DNA from: Clostridia bacterium
GTDB lineage: Bacteria > Bacillota > Clostridia > Oscillospirales > CAG-272
Assembly (NCBI GenBank): GCA_029010655.1
Contig: JAQXKW010000156.1
Coordinates: forward strand, 1-31,910
Direction: 5' to 3'
Length of the DNA stretch: 31,910 bases
The notes under the pieces were generated by a model. That model saw only the letters and a program-made list of their open reading frames with translations, did no database searches and was not told the origin of the DNA. Shown here piece by piece: positions 15,025-25,000 of the stretch. Both the position numbers and the translations under genes were made by a program. Within the stretch, counting starts at the first letter, position 1. Each line of letters opens with the position of its first letter.

Positions 15025-16688
15025 TTATTAAGCGCTTCCTTAATAAGTCCGTTGATTTTTTCTCTGACGTTGAGAATTTGCCCGTCGTCACGGGGATATT
15101 CCATAAAGGTAATTTCTCCCCTCTCCTCGATAACCGACATAACAGCCTCCCGACCGCAAAGCTTTTCCGCCAGACGGAAGGCTCTCAGGTCGTAAAGGGC
15201 TGCGGTAAAGCCCAGAAGGTGCAGGGTTTCGTATGCCGCGCCGCCCGGTGCGGGATATACGGAGAATGCGTCTCCCGCAGGCACCCAGTAGCCGCCGTCC
15301 GTACACTGATACGGGTCGCAGTATTCGGCGGAGCCGCAGGTATAATAGAAGTTATACCCCCACTGCAAAAAGCCGGCTATATTGTATTTATAGAACTGCT
15401 GTCCGATTATACGGTTTCTCGCCGTTGACATGGCGAGAAATCTGTTTGAAACCTTGTCCCACTGACAACAGCAGTAGTAAACCCAAAGGTCGGGAACCTT
15501 CGCCTCGATATAGGGCTCCGCATGGTCAATTGAAACTACGGGGCATTCCACAACTCCCTTTTCCCAGTAGCTGAAATCGGAAAGGGCGTCCATTATTTTC
15601 TGTCCTCTCAGGTGATCATTTACAAGGTTCTTCGCCTTGAGATAGTTTTCAAGGTGATCCCCGCCCGGCTCGTCGGAAATGTGGAAGGAAACGCAGTGGG
15701 CAACGCCCAGCTTTTCAAGCTCGTCTATGAGAGCAGGCAAAAGGCAGGACAGAAAGAACGCATAATCCTCTCCCACAGCCTCCGTGTCCCAGCCGAATAT
15801 TCGCTCGTAGCCGTTTTCGGTTGTAGCCATAACCTTGGGTGCGTGCCCTGCCCCCCACTGGGTGAACAGATGCGCCATTTCATAATATTTTACCCCTAAA
15901 TCACGGCACATATTAACAAATCGACAAAGCTTTTCAAAGCCGAACTTATATTTTCCGTCCCGTCTCTCCACGTCAATAAGCTGAACCGTGGGACGCTCCG
16001 TGCCGATAACCGTATCAAGAGCGGGGGTGAAAATGGGCGTCAGTATCATATTGATGCCGTTTCTGACTGCGGTGTCAATAAACTGCGCCATTATTGCCCA
16101 ATGCTCCTCGGAGAACACCTCCACGCCGTAGTAAACCGCAAGGCAGTCCGGGTGAAACCACTGGGTAACGGTAATTTCCTGCTCCGGGAGCTTTGCGGCG
16201 ATTATCTCAAGCTCAAAGACGCTTTCTGCGTAAATCTCCCCGTTCTGCGGGTCCTTTACCGTAAATTTTACGGGAAATTTGCCGCCCTGTGCGTCCTCGG
16301 GAATATTTATATCAACCCAAAGGGACTGGAGATCGCGGGACGCCCAGATTTTCTGCCTTTCAGGGCGGAAAGGAACGAGCAAATCGGGATAAAGCCCCGG
16401 CTGGGTGCGGAGAAAATACCCGTCGTCCCCACCGGGGGGCATGGGCATACGGACATTTACGCACTCAATTCTCGAAAGAGAGATATATTCCGATATGGGG
16501 CTGTCTATTTCCAAAACGCAGTCCCTGTGTCCCTCTCCGAAATTCAGTTCCTTTGCCTGATAGGCAAGCTGAAGGCTGAAACGCTCTCCCAAAAGCGCCG
16601 AGCCGCATTTATAATCCTTTTTGTCATAAATGCTCTCGTCAAGAAAGCATTTTTCCGTTTCAGCCAATGTTTTAAGCAATAACTTCAT
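15021..16688 (-). CDS. DUF4091 glycoside-hydrolase-like protein
   Basis: A 555-residue protein resembling the DUF4091 family, related in fold to GH123 beta-N-acetylgalactosaminidases. An N-terminal beta-rich part (about 1-170, ending near LWVDINIPEDAQGGKFPVKF) is followed by a barrel-like part with TQWFHPDCLAVYYG, NMILTPIFTP, and HISDEPGG, where Asp339-Glu340 correspond to the Asp-Glu pair used in substrate-assisted catalysis by GH123 enzymes. QWGYNFYY and WVPAGDAFSVYP near 440-480 are further typical stretches. There is no signal peptide, so it should act inside the cell on imported oligosaccharides. Ribosome site GGAGGAAA supports the start. It shares an operon with the solute-binding lipoprotein and the YbaK gene. 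Substrate unknown. Confidence 0.82.
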   Translation of the reverse strand: MKLLLKTLAETEKCFLDESIYDKKDYKCGSALLGERFSLQLAYQAKELNFGEGHRDCVLEIDSPISEYISLSRIECVNVRMPMPPGGDDGYFLRTQPGLYPDLLVPFRPERQKIWASRDLQSLWVDINIPEDAQGGKFPVKFTVKDPQNGEIYAESVFELEIIAAKLPEQEITVTQWFHPDCLAVYYGVEVFSEEHWAIMAQFIDTAVRNGINMILTPIFTPALDTVIGTERPTVQLIDVERRDGKYKFGFEKLCRFVNMCRDLGVKYYEMAHLFTQWGAGHAPKVMATTENGYERIFGWDTEAVGEDYAFFLSCLLPALIDELEKLGVAHCVSFHISDEPGGDHLENYLKAKNLVNDHLRGQKIMDALSDFSYWEKGVVECPVVSIDHAEPYIEAKVPDLWVYYCCCQWDKVSNRFLAMSTARNRIIGQQFYKYNIAGFLQWGYNFYYTCGSAEYCDPYQCTDGGYWVPAGDAFSVYPAPGGAAYETLHLLGFTAALYDLRAFRLAEKLCGREAVMSVIEERGEITFMEYPRDDGQILNVREKINGLIKEALNK

Positions 16689-16706
16689 AATTTCCTCCGA
16701 ATTTTT

Positions 16707-17174
16707 TTACACTTTGCAAACGTCAACCCAAGAGACCGCCGAAGAATACTCATATAGCTCGTCCATGGTAAGCTCAATTGCAGTATTTGAGCCGCCCGCC
16801 GCCGGATATACCGTGTCAAAACGGCGCAGGCTCTCGTCAAGATAAACCATAACTCCCTCGCAAATACCGAAGGGGCAAACGCCGCCCACGGCGTGTCCCG
16901 TCATAGGCTCAACCTCATCGGGCGACAGCATTTTCGCCTTAAAGCCGAAATACTCCCTGAACTTGCGGTTGTCAATCTTTACGTCCCCTGCGGCAACAAT
17001 TAAAATCGCCTTTTCCTCCGGGGTCTTAAAGGACAGGGTTTTTGCTATTCTCGCCGGCTCACAGCCCAGTGCCTCGGCGGCAAGAGCCACCGTTGCGCTG
17101 GACACATCAAATTCCAGCACTTTTTTATCTGCGCCCCATTTTGCAAGGTGCGCTTTTGCTCTTTCTGTTGACAT
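16707..17174 (-). CDS. YbaK/EbsC-type aminoacyl-tRNA deacylase
   Basis: A YbaK-domain protein of 155 residues, a family that hydrolyses mischarged tRNAs such as Cys-tRNA(Pro) in trans. Visible are IAKTLSFKT with the conserved lysine, ILIVAAGDVKIDNRKF, and the loop AVGGVCPFG (the family's GGVxPFG). Length is typical. The frame extends upstream to 17249, but the start at 17174 (MSTERAK) is chosen because the AAAGGT ribosome site precedes it and the extra stretch runs through the promoter. It is the first gene of the unit with the DUF4091 and solute-binding genes; the gap to DUF4091 is 18 nt. The functional link to sugar genes is not obvious. Confidence 0.9.
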   Translation of the reverse strand: MSTERAKAHLAKWGADKKVLEFDVSSATVALAAEALGCEPARIAKTLSFKTPEEKAILIVAAGDVKIDNRKFREYFGFKAKMLSPDEVEPMTGHAVGGVCPFGICEGVMVYLDESLRRFDTVYPAAGGSNTAIELTMDELYEYSSAVSWVDVCKV

Positions 17175-17204
17175 TGCTTTTACCTTTCGTAACCGATTTC
17201 TTCT

Positions 17205-17233
17205 ATTATACAATAAAAAATTCCCTTTGTCTA
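17205..17233 (-). promoter_or_regulatory. Promoter of the ybaK/DUF4091/solute-binding unit
   Basis: On the minus strand, TAGACA (17228-17233) and TATAAT (17205-17210) with a 17-bp spacer. The -35 lies inside the terminator hairpin of the XRE gene. Confidence 0.65.
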
Positions 17234-17263
17234 TCAATTTGATGAACAAACAGGGAATTTTTA
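17217..17263 (-). terminator. Terminator of the XRE regulator gene
   Basis: Read on the minus strand, AAAAATTCCCTGTTTG pairs with CAAAGGGAATTTTTT around an AT-rich loop, with a small internal mismatch. It ends in a T run, 16 nt beyond the XRE stop codon. Confidence 0.7.
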
Positions 17264-17278
17264 TCTGTATAATTGTAT

Positions 17279-17485
17279 TTACTTATTAATTTTAGGGTTT
17301 TCTGTGCGACCTAAAAGATAATCCGCCGAAACGTCAAAATAATCGGCGATTTTTATAAGCTCGGAAAGGCTCGGCTCACGCTCGCCCGTTTCGTACCGGC
17401 TTATTGTGTTCTGATTGGTGTTCAAATCCATAGCCAGCTTCAACTGGGTAATGCCCTTTGCTTTCCTCAATTCTTTCAATCTCAT
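17279..17485 (-). CDS. XRE-family helix-turn-helix regulator
   Basis: A 68-residue single-domain DNA-binding protein. The Cro/C1-type HTH is complete: MRLKELRKAKGITQ, LKLAMDLNTNQNTISRYETG, and EREPSLSELIKIADYFDVSADYLLG, matching the common Xre/Rok-like pattern. It has no effector domain. An upstream GTG at 17518 is in frame, but the ATG at 17485 is chosen because it gives the canonical HTH N-terminus and the extra residues come from repeat DNA; the ribosome site (AGAG) is weak. It is divergent from the zinc-ribbon gene at 17900. Operator-like palindromes at 17813-17854 near that gene's promoter suggest that the two form a regulator-target pair. Confidence 0.88.
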   Translation of the reverse strand: MRLKELRKAKGITQLKLAMDLNTNQNTISRYETGEREPSLSELIKIADYFDVSADYLLGRTENPKINK

Positions 17486-17487
17486 AT

Positions 17488-17793
17488 TAATCTCTATTCC
17501 GCCGCCCTGCGGCGGCACAAAATGTTATGAAATTCTCCTGTGTTTCCGAAGGAAACAAAAATGGGTTGGGTCCCTCATTTAAGGAAATTTCGGGCGTGAA
17601 ATAACTGCACGAAGGAATAGAATCAACGTAGCTTTCACGCTAATCTCCATTCTGCCGCCCTACGGCGGCACAAATTGTTATGAAATTCTCCTGTGTTTCC
17701 GAAGGAAACAAAAATGGGTTGGGTCCCGTTTTTAAGGAGAATTTGGGCGTGAAATAACTGCACGAAGGAATAGAATCAACGTAGCTTTCACGC
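17488..17793. repeat. Tandem duplication of a 153-bp unit
   Basis: Copy 1 spans 17488-17640 and copy 2 spans 17641-17793, aligning without gaps with about 10 differences (about 93% identity); the last 50 or so bases are identical. Each unit holds GCCGCC/GGCGGC hairpin arms, a perfect TGTTTCC-GAA-GGAAACA hairpin, and GCGTGAAA/TTTCACGC arms. The left end is 2 nt from the XRE start codon and the right end is 10 bp from the promoter of the zinc-ribbon gene. On the minus strand a 23-codon open frame (17579-17650) spans the copy junction, behind an AGGG. There is no supported gene inside. Confidence 0.9.
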
Positions 17794-17803
17794 TAAATAC
17801 CTC

Positions 17804-17832
17804 TTGACATTATTATCCCATAAAGGTATAAT
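17804..17832 (+). promoter_or_regulatory. Promoter of the zinc-ribbon protein gene
   Basis: Perfect TTGACA (17804-17809) and TATAAT (17827-17832) with a 17-bp spacer. This consensus strength is typical of promoters held down by a repressor. Confidence 0.85.
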
Positions 17833-17854
17833 TCTAATATCCCGATTTGGGATA
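17813..17854. promoter_or_regulatory. Operator-like palindromes at the zinc-ribbon gene promoter
   Basis: TTATCCCATAA (17813-17823) lies in the spacer between the -35 and -10 boxes. TATCCC-GATTT-GGGATA (17838-17854) lies just after the -10 box. The shared TATCCC half-site, present three times, suggests repressor binding, most simply by the divergent XRE protein. Confidence 0.55.
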
Positions 17855-17899
17855 ATTCGGTCAAAACCGCTGTATGTTCCGACTAAAAAGAGGGATTTA

Positions 17900-18583
17900 A
17901 TGAGCTTAATATTATGTAAAATGTGCGGATGCGGCGCCGTCACGGCGCAAAGCGGCATTTATATATGCCGAAGCTGCGGGGCAAAGCATTCCGCTGAAGA
18001 AATAAAGGCAGACGCCGCCCGGAGCCCTGCAAGCTGGAAAGCGCATTTTTACTCTGTGTATTATCAGGCGGCCGACTGCAAAAACGACGAAATAGAGATA
18101 ACCGCAAAAAAGCTGACCGACTGTTTACCCTCGGTCTTTTGTTTGCTTAAAGATAATGTTTCCGATTCAAAAGACGTGAAAAATGCTCTTGACGAAATCA
18201 CCTCCCGACTGATTTATACCGCAAATGAGCTTTACGGTACCTCCGAAAAATACTGTATGCAGACGGTACAAAACTCAGCTTCCGACAGAGCTAATCTTAC
18301 TGCCGCAGAGCAAATCGTCTTTACATGCGGAAATCTGATTTCTCAAATGCTCGGAGAGGAATTTGAAGCGGCTTTCTCCGTTCCGTGCTGGAAAGCAGGC
18401 GTCGCCTTGGAGAGGAAAAAATACGGAAAATATGCGGATAAGCTCGGAAATATTACTCCATACATACAAAAAATCAGAAAATACGAACGCCGTTTTGAAA
18501 AGGGGAAAGACTGCTTCATTGACCGTATATTGAAAAGACTTCGCCGCAAAGGTGTTGCGAACACTCCGTATAAAGACAAATAA
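17900..18583 (+). CDS. Zinc-ribbon protein of unknown function
   Basis: A 227-residue protein with an N-terminal zinc ribbon: Cys6-x2-Cys9 (CKMC) and Cys23-x2-Cys26 (CRSC), followed by GAKHSAEEIKAD, the pattern of small zinc-ribbon domains on otherwise unrelated proteins. Residues about 40-200 look alpha-helical and soluble, with no motif I recognise; the end is rich in Lys/Arg. The ATG at 17900 is chosen over an upstream in-frame ATG at 17804 because the ribosome site AGAGGG (17889-17894) precedes it and the longer form would begin inside the promoter. It has its own consensus promoter with operator-like sites and a downstream terminator. Function unknown; possibly the regulatory target of the XRE gene. 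Confidence 0.75.
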   Translation: MSLILCKMCGCGAVTAQSGIYICRSCGAKHSAEEIKADAARSPASWKAHFYSVYYQAADCKNDEIEITAKKLTDCLPSVFCLLKDNVSDSKDVKNALDEITSRLIYTANELYGTSEKYCMQTVQNSASDRANLTAAEQIVFTCGNLISQMLGEEFEAAFSVPCWKAGVALERKKYGKYADKLGNITPYIQKIRKYERRFEKGKDCFIDRILKRLRRKGVANTPYKDK

Positions 18584-18610
18584 CCGTAAACAAAAGTTGT
18601 ACGAAAACAG

Positions 18611-18658
18611 ACAGAGCCAGTAATCTGCTTTTACAGTTAATCGGCTCTGTTGTTTTTG
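18611..18658 (+). terminator. Terminator after the zinc-ribbon gene
   Basis: ACAGAGCC (18611-18618) pairs with GGCTCTGT (18643-18650), the stem partly extending inward, followed by TGTTTTTG. Confidence 0.75.
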
Positions 18659-18748
18659 CTTCCTTTTCTCCGTTTTGTCGATTTTTGTCGGATTTTCCCG
18701 CAAACTTTATTCGGTATTCCGTGCGTGATTGGGTTATATATAAAAATG

Positions 18749-18777
18749 TTGACTCTTAATCTAAAATAGGTTATAAT
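18749..18777 (+). promoter_or_regulatory. Upstream promoter P1 of the giant dockerin gene
   Basis: TTGACT (18749-18754) and TATAAT (18772-18777) with a 17-bp spacer, in the AT-rich region before 19094. It would give a leader of about 310 nt. Confidence 0.65.
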
Positions 18778-18886
18778 TAGAAAAGCGTTTTCGGCAAAAA
18801 ACGGAAGTTTTTAAGTGATTTCAGCCGCATTATTACAGCCTTTTTTTGTTTCTGCAGGATAATTAAATAAATTTTGTAAAAAAATA

Positions 18887-18915
18887 TTGCATTTTTACGT
18901 AAAAGGTTATATAAT
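18887..18915 (+). promoter_or_regulatory. Downstream promoter P2 of the giant dockerin gene
   Basis: TTGCAT (18887-18892) and TATAAT (18910-18915) with a 17-bp spacer. It would give a leader of about 170 nt. That leader contains ACTATA/TATAGT arms (18922-18945) and a CGCCGT/ACGGCG pair (18981-19026), but no riboswitch class I recognise. Confidence 0.6.
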
Positions 18916-19093
18916 GGTATCGACTATAGGTTTATATATTATAGTTAGGATAAATATATCCGCAAAAAAAGCCTGAGGAACGCCGTATTTTATGAAAAAA
19001 CCGCGTTTTCCGTCAAAAAAACGGCGATGAAAGATTTAATTTGCTCGCAATTCAATTACTATATATCAAAACTTCAGAAAAGGGGAAATGATT

Positions 19094-22000
19094 ATGACTC
19101 TGACTAAGAGAAACACAAAGCGAAGCATTGCGCTGCTGCTTGTGCTGACCATGCTGATTTCTGCTATGAATATCGGCGCGGCAATAGGCACAAAAGCCGT
19201 GCAGAACGCAGAAACCGTTTCTTACGGCAATCTGCTGGCAGATAATGCTTCGGAACTTGGAGATGCGGAAAAAGGCATACTCCGCTCCGGACTTCTTGCG
19301 GGAGATACCGTTACATATCGGTCGCCTGACAATAGCGACGGTCTCATAGCGGTTGATCCTGACGCAAAGGAGATTACCCTGTCGTCTTATACAGACGAGC
19401 TTGGCAACACATGGACAGCTACCGCCTGCCGTGTTGTATATGAGGGCGGACAGGAAACCGTCTCTCTCGCAGACGGCAAAGGCAGCTTTGCATATGCGGG
19501 TGACGCTTATTCTGTTGAAGCGGATTATAAGCTCACCGTTGCAGTAAGCAATTCGACCTCGGCAGAGAAACTGCTGAAGGCTCCCTACATGCTTGCAAAA
19601 GGCGTTAAAAATCTTGACGTGCTTTGCAGCTCCGACGTACAGGTTCCTCTGGACGTACTGGCGCAGAACAAGGATCTGCTTCAGAAGCTGGTAGGCGGCT
19701 ACGATTTGTACGGACCGGACGGCTCCCTTATTACTCATGTAGACCTGCCCTGCAAGGACAACGCACGGGATCTTGTTAACCAGTGCGATGCAAACGACGG
19801 CAAACTGGACCTTAAAGTAAAGGGCGACGAATGTAAAGACGCCGCAGCAAAGACAGCTTACCTTATGAACAGCGGAGCTGTCATTAAGGGCGCTGCAGAG
19901 ACCGCATATGCTGATATTCAGGCTATCTATGACGATTTGACCAACCCTGCTTATCAGTCTGCAATGTTAGCTTACGGCCTTACAACTCAGGAAATTCTGG
20001 ACACGGTTTGCAATTCTCTGAGCCCTTGGCTTGAAACCGTTAAGTCTGTTATCGATGACCCTTGGGCAATTCTTGACAACGCAGATGTTTTGGCAGAGGG
20101 TCTTACCGACGCACAGTACGCCGCCCTTGACCAGCTGATAGCAGCTGACGCAACCTTGGCAGACAGAACCTTTGAAGGTGCTGTTCCCGAAACGCTTGAT
20201 GTTAAAACAGTAACGGTAGAAGCCGAAGTAAACCGCTATACGGTAACCGTGCAGGTTTCCGCTCAGGTTATAGACAAAACCGGCATTGATACTTTTGAAA
20301 CGGTATCACTTCCCACCGAAACTACCGTTATCAAGATGACGGCAGGAAGCACCGGTGCTGATGTTCTTTCTCAGATTGAAGCATCGGGAATTGAAGCAAG
20401 TGCTCTCGCAGGCTGGGATTCCTTCTATGGGGTCAACGAGGAAAACTATGTCCGCAGTGTATCGGAAGATTTGACCGGTGAATATACTCTTGAGGGCAAC
20501 ATTACTTATACAATCACTTACGCACCCGTCACCCTTACCGTAACCTACGGCGAGGGCTATGCAGAGGGCGAAAAGACCCCTGCACAAGTACCCTACGGTT
20601 ATCAGATGAAGCTTCCCTCATATAACGGGGATTTGGTATATGACTACACGGTTAACGGAAACGAAGCCGACCAGGGCGACGTAGTTCGTATCACCGGAAA
20701 CACCACCCTTTCCCGCTTAACCGGAAAAGCATGGAACTATTACGGAATAGGCAAGCTCGTCTCCGGAAACTATGCGGCAGGCGACACAGCCGCACAGAAT
20801 ATTTTAACAAGCACCGCACTGAGGACAGGCACCTTCCGCCTGCGCACTCCCGCAAACTCCGACGGACTTCTCAGCATGGACAGCTCAACCGGAGTATATA
20901 CGGTAACGGCTAAAGCGTTTAAGGCAGACACCGGAGATTTGTGGTGGATACCCGAAACCGGAACACTTAAAGGCGGCGAGGCTGACGGCACAGGTATCAG
21001 CTTTACCTTAGCTGACGGTATTAACTATACCGCTCAGTTCGACGCAAGCCTCAGCTTTGACAGAATAGCCGTAAACTACAAGGTGGTACTGCCTTGGTCC
21101 GTTGTGGGCATCAGCGCAGAGGAAGCTCTGGAAATTCTCAATCTTCCCCATGTTCTCACAACCGACGCAAAGGAACAGCTTTCCTCAATGGACACCCTGA
21201 ACGGACAGTACGCAAACATTGAGGCGCTGAGCGATAACCTCAATGCAATCTGGATGTCCGCAAACGGCTCCGATATGCCTCAGGAATCCAAGGACGCTTT
21301 GAAGAGTCTCATTAATAACTGTCAGAACAAAGACGGCGTTCTTTACCTGTATCAGCACCTGAACGCATACAGAGCCTGCGAAACGAAAGGCGAACAGCTC
21401 GCCTTCTATTACCGCAATTATGACGGAGTTGCAGGCATTAAAGCTCAGATCGACAGATTCTGCGAGAGCTTTAAGGTCGTTGCGGTAGATAACCGTGACA
21501 GCTTCGTAGACTTCCTTGCACAGATCAAGTACGATCAGTACATAGACAAAATCGACCAGATTTACTCTGCGATGACAGATATTCAGGCAGGACTTATCGC
21601 TCCCAACGCTTCTGTTGGACTTAACGGCGCCGGTCTTAACGATTTGGCTGACCTTATAGCAGGCAGCATTGACCTGACAACAGCATACGGCACAGCCCTT
21701 GAAATGCCTGTTATAAGCACCGAGGTTTCGGTAGATTCCCCCGATAAGATTTCCATATACATTGACGTTCAGATGAAGAACAGCGACGGAGACCTTATGA
21801 AAGAGGAATCCGGAGACGTTTCCTTCCTGGCAGAGAACGGCACCCTTACTCTGACTGCAGAGCAGGCCGCATATCTTGACAGTCTGAAGTCTGCGCTTTG
21901 CGAGTCCGTTGTTGCAAGCCAGGCGGAGAAAGACCATTATAAGAATGTTACCGTTGACGGTATGCCCGCCGAAGGAGACACCTTAACAAACACCGTATAT

Positions 22001-25000
22001 GTAAAAATCGTGTACCGTCCTACGGTTTACACCGTGAATTTTGCAGATGCGGAAGGCAACATTGAAAGCACCGCAAGCTTCCCCTATGACAATCCCGTAA
22101 TTTCCCTTGCTGTCAGCGAGGAAGACGGCGTGCGTTATGACTATAACATTGACGGCACATGGGTCAGCGGTTCGTCCTATACCTTTACCGCAAATCAGGT
22201 TGACCGCCTGTTCACGGAAAACAGCCTTACCGTTGTAAAGAGAGCTGTGAATATTAACCGTGAAAAGATCGAACAGCTGATTGACAACCTGAACAATGCG
22301 ATTGCAGAAGCAGGACTTACCTTCAGCTATCAGGGCAAGAACTGCCTGATTGCATCATTCATTCCCGTAGAAAAAGACGGAAATCTTTCCGTAGTACTGC
22401 GTATTACTCCCAGCAACAGCAACAATTACACCGATGCGCTTAAGAAAATAGCTCCTGTACTGGCAAACACAACTCTCAGCTATGTGGGCATCGACGGCAA
22501 CGCACTTAAGGCAGACGATCAGGTTCACCTTCAGGGTCTGATTAGCGCTTTCCTCAACAGCGGTTTCGGACTTCGTACCGTTGAAGAAGTGATTGACCCC
22601 AACGGCGATGTTGTTGAAATGAGCCTTGACGGAACACCTGTGGGAGCAAACGAGGCAGGCGATATTCCCGTAGCTTCCTGCGTAATAAGCGATACTTCCC
22701 TTTTGGGCGGCAAGCTCATCGGAACCTCTCTGTTCCTTGGCTCCTCCGCAGAGTCCGGCGAAAATGTACCCTTCTATATAACTGTTGAAGACTTTGACAG
22801 AGAAGCCGACAACCTCAAGAAGGTTCGCAATTCAGTTACTTCTGTAAGAAAATATGCTGATTTGACCGCAGAGGGCGGCAGACTCAACCTTGAGCTGAAG
22901 GTAACAGACCGTGTATATCAGGCTGTTCTCAGCGCAATGATTGCCGCAAACCTGGTTGACATAGAAGATATTACATCTATCGATACCGTAAAAGTAGTTC
23001 ATTACCTCTACGATTTGGTGAAGTCCGTTCCTATGGATAAGGAAATCACCGACACAACTCTCAGCAACACCCTCAGAAAATTCGACAAGGAAGTAAACCT
23101 CGCCGCTTACAATGAAATCGCCAAGGTTCTGAGAAACCTTATTTATAACTCTCAGGTTACCGACGAAGCAGGTCAGGATGATACATATCATGCAACGCTC
23201 AATTACGATTTGACCTACCTGCTTGATAAGCTGAATGCAAGTGCTCTGTCCGGAGTATTTGCAGAGTCAGAGTCCGGAGTAGCACTTCCCGTGGGCTTGA
23301 AAGTAGATAACCTGGGCAAAGCTTACAAAGCAGTAGTTATCGACGTTAAGGCTGCCGGCACGGAAAAGCTCCGTTATTACAGCAATGAGTCCGATTTGCA
23401 GAGCGCACTTGACAACCTTACCACCATGGGAGTTGTAATTCTGCTCAGCGACATTGACGGCGATTTGACTGTAAACACCCAGAAGGTTCTGCTTAATCTT
23501 AACGGCAAAACCGTTAACGGTACACTTACCGCAAATGCAAAAACCTTTGTACTGGATACTTCCGCAAACAATGCAGGCGGAGTTGCAGGAAGCGTTACCG
23601 GAAATGTTTCCGTTACCGCAGGCAATTACGGCGCGGATGTAAGCGCATTCCTCCCCTCCGGATACAGCTTTGCTGACGGAAAGGTAATTAACGACCTGTA
23701 TGTATGGTCCGAAGACGCCGAGGGCAACTATACCGTTACGGTAAACGCAGACGCTCTCAAGATGGATAAAGCGCCTTCGGCCCGCAATATGGCTCTGGAG
23801 CTTGCGGCAGACGTTATTGTAAAGCACTTTACAAGCGCTTCCATGTCCTTTGACGGATATACGCTTTATGACGTTTCCGTAACCGACCTTGTAGACATTG
23901 CCGCAGGCGGAGTTGACGCAGTTGACGCCAACGAGCTGCTTGCAAGCATCGACAATGTAGGAATCACAGGCTTTGTCAATGACCTGCTGGGAGTTTTGAC
24001 CGATCTTAATGCAATGAGTACTGCAATGAATGAAAACGACGGCGTGCTGAAAACCTATACTATGGCAACGGGCACTTGGAAGGTTTCACTTGAAAGAGTT
24101 GCAGAGGGCGACTATCTGACGGCTAACATTGCTTCCGACATGGAAAAGGAAGTCAGAAACGTCACCCTGAAGATTCAGGACAACGCCGAAGGCGACTTTG
24201 CGAAGCTCGTAGACAAGGCTAAAGATGTTATTACATTTAATGATGTCAGCATTACTCTGAATGAGATTGATTACGCAAATCAGGCTGTTAACGTAAGCGG
24301 AAGCGGAAATGTGGACGCTGTTATCAATCTGAAGAACGATACCGACTACGCCGCTGTTGTGGCAGTCATTCTGACAGAGCAGACAGACGGCGATGTGAAG
24401 GCTAACCTTGTTGACGCTCTCAAGAAGTATGCCGAGTTCGGAAGAACAGATGACCTGAAAGAAGCGATTGAAGCGGTTACCGTTTCTCAGCTCCTGACCG
24501 CGCTGAAGAATATGACCCGCGACAGCTTTGCAGGAATACTTGCAAATCTCGGCATTGAGAACCTCGACAACGCCGCAGAGCTTGAGGCCGCTTACGACGA
24601 TATGCTCGTCATGGTCGGAAATATTGCTTCCAAGCTGAATATTAACGGCGGCAGCCGTACAATCGGCAGCTATGCAGGCTCCTTCGGAAGCTATGAGCTT
24701 ACCGGAACATACAGCACCTCCACAAGCGGAAAGGTCAACCTGAATGCAAGCGCAGATGTTCGTGTTGTATTGAATCTGCTGGATCCCGATCCCGAATGGG
24801 CATTGGATAGAATAGAAATTCAGCAGCTGCCTGATACTTTAGAGTATCGCCTCACTCAGTCTCTCGACCTTACCGGAATGGTAGTCGTTGCATACTATGA
24901 GGACGGCTACTACGAAGAAATCACCGACTACACCGTAAGCGGATTTGATTCCGAGACCCTGGGAGATAAGACGGTTACGGTAACATATGAAGGCTTCACG

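Noticed and set aside
17175..17249. N-terminal extension of the YbaK protein
   Set aside because: The extra 25 codons run over the -10 box and are not family-like; the internal ATG has a good ribosome site.
17579..17650. A 23-codon minus-strand peptide gene at the repeat junction
   Set aside because: An AGGG lies in front of the ATG, but the frame exists only because of the junction, the matching codon in the other copy is ATA, and no conservation can be judged; left as an observation only.
17488..17793. A CRISPR array or phage attachment site
   Set aside because: Only two directly abutting 153-bp copies, no spacers, no cas genes and no integrase or tRNA nearby.
18920..19093. Cyclic-di-GMP or other known riboswitch in the leader of the giant gene
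   Set aside because: The expected conserved cores, for example GGCAAACC and ACGCAAAGC for the GEMM-I class, are absent; only simple inverted repeats are present.
19052..23827. Several 120-250 codon open frames opposite the giant dockerin gene
   Set aside because: They are shadows of the real 2037-codon frame; they are cysteine- and valine-rich nonsense without start signals or recognisable motifs.
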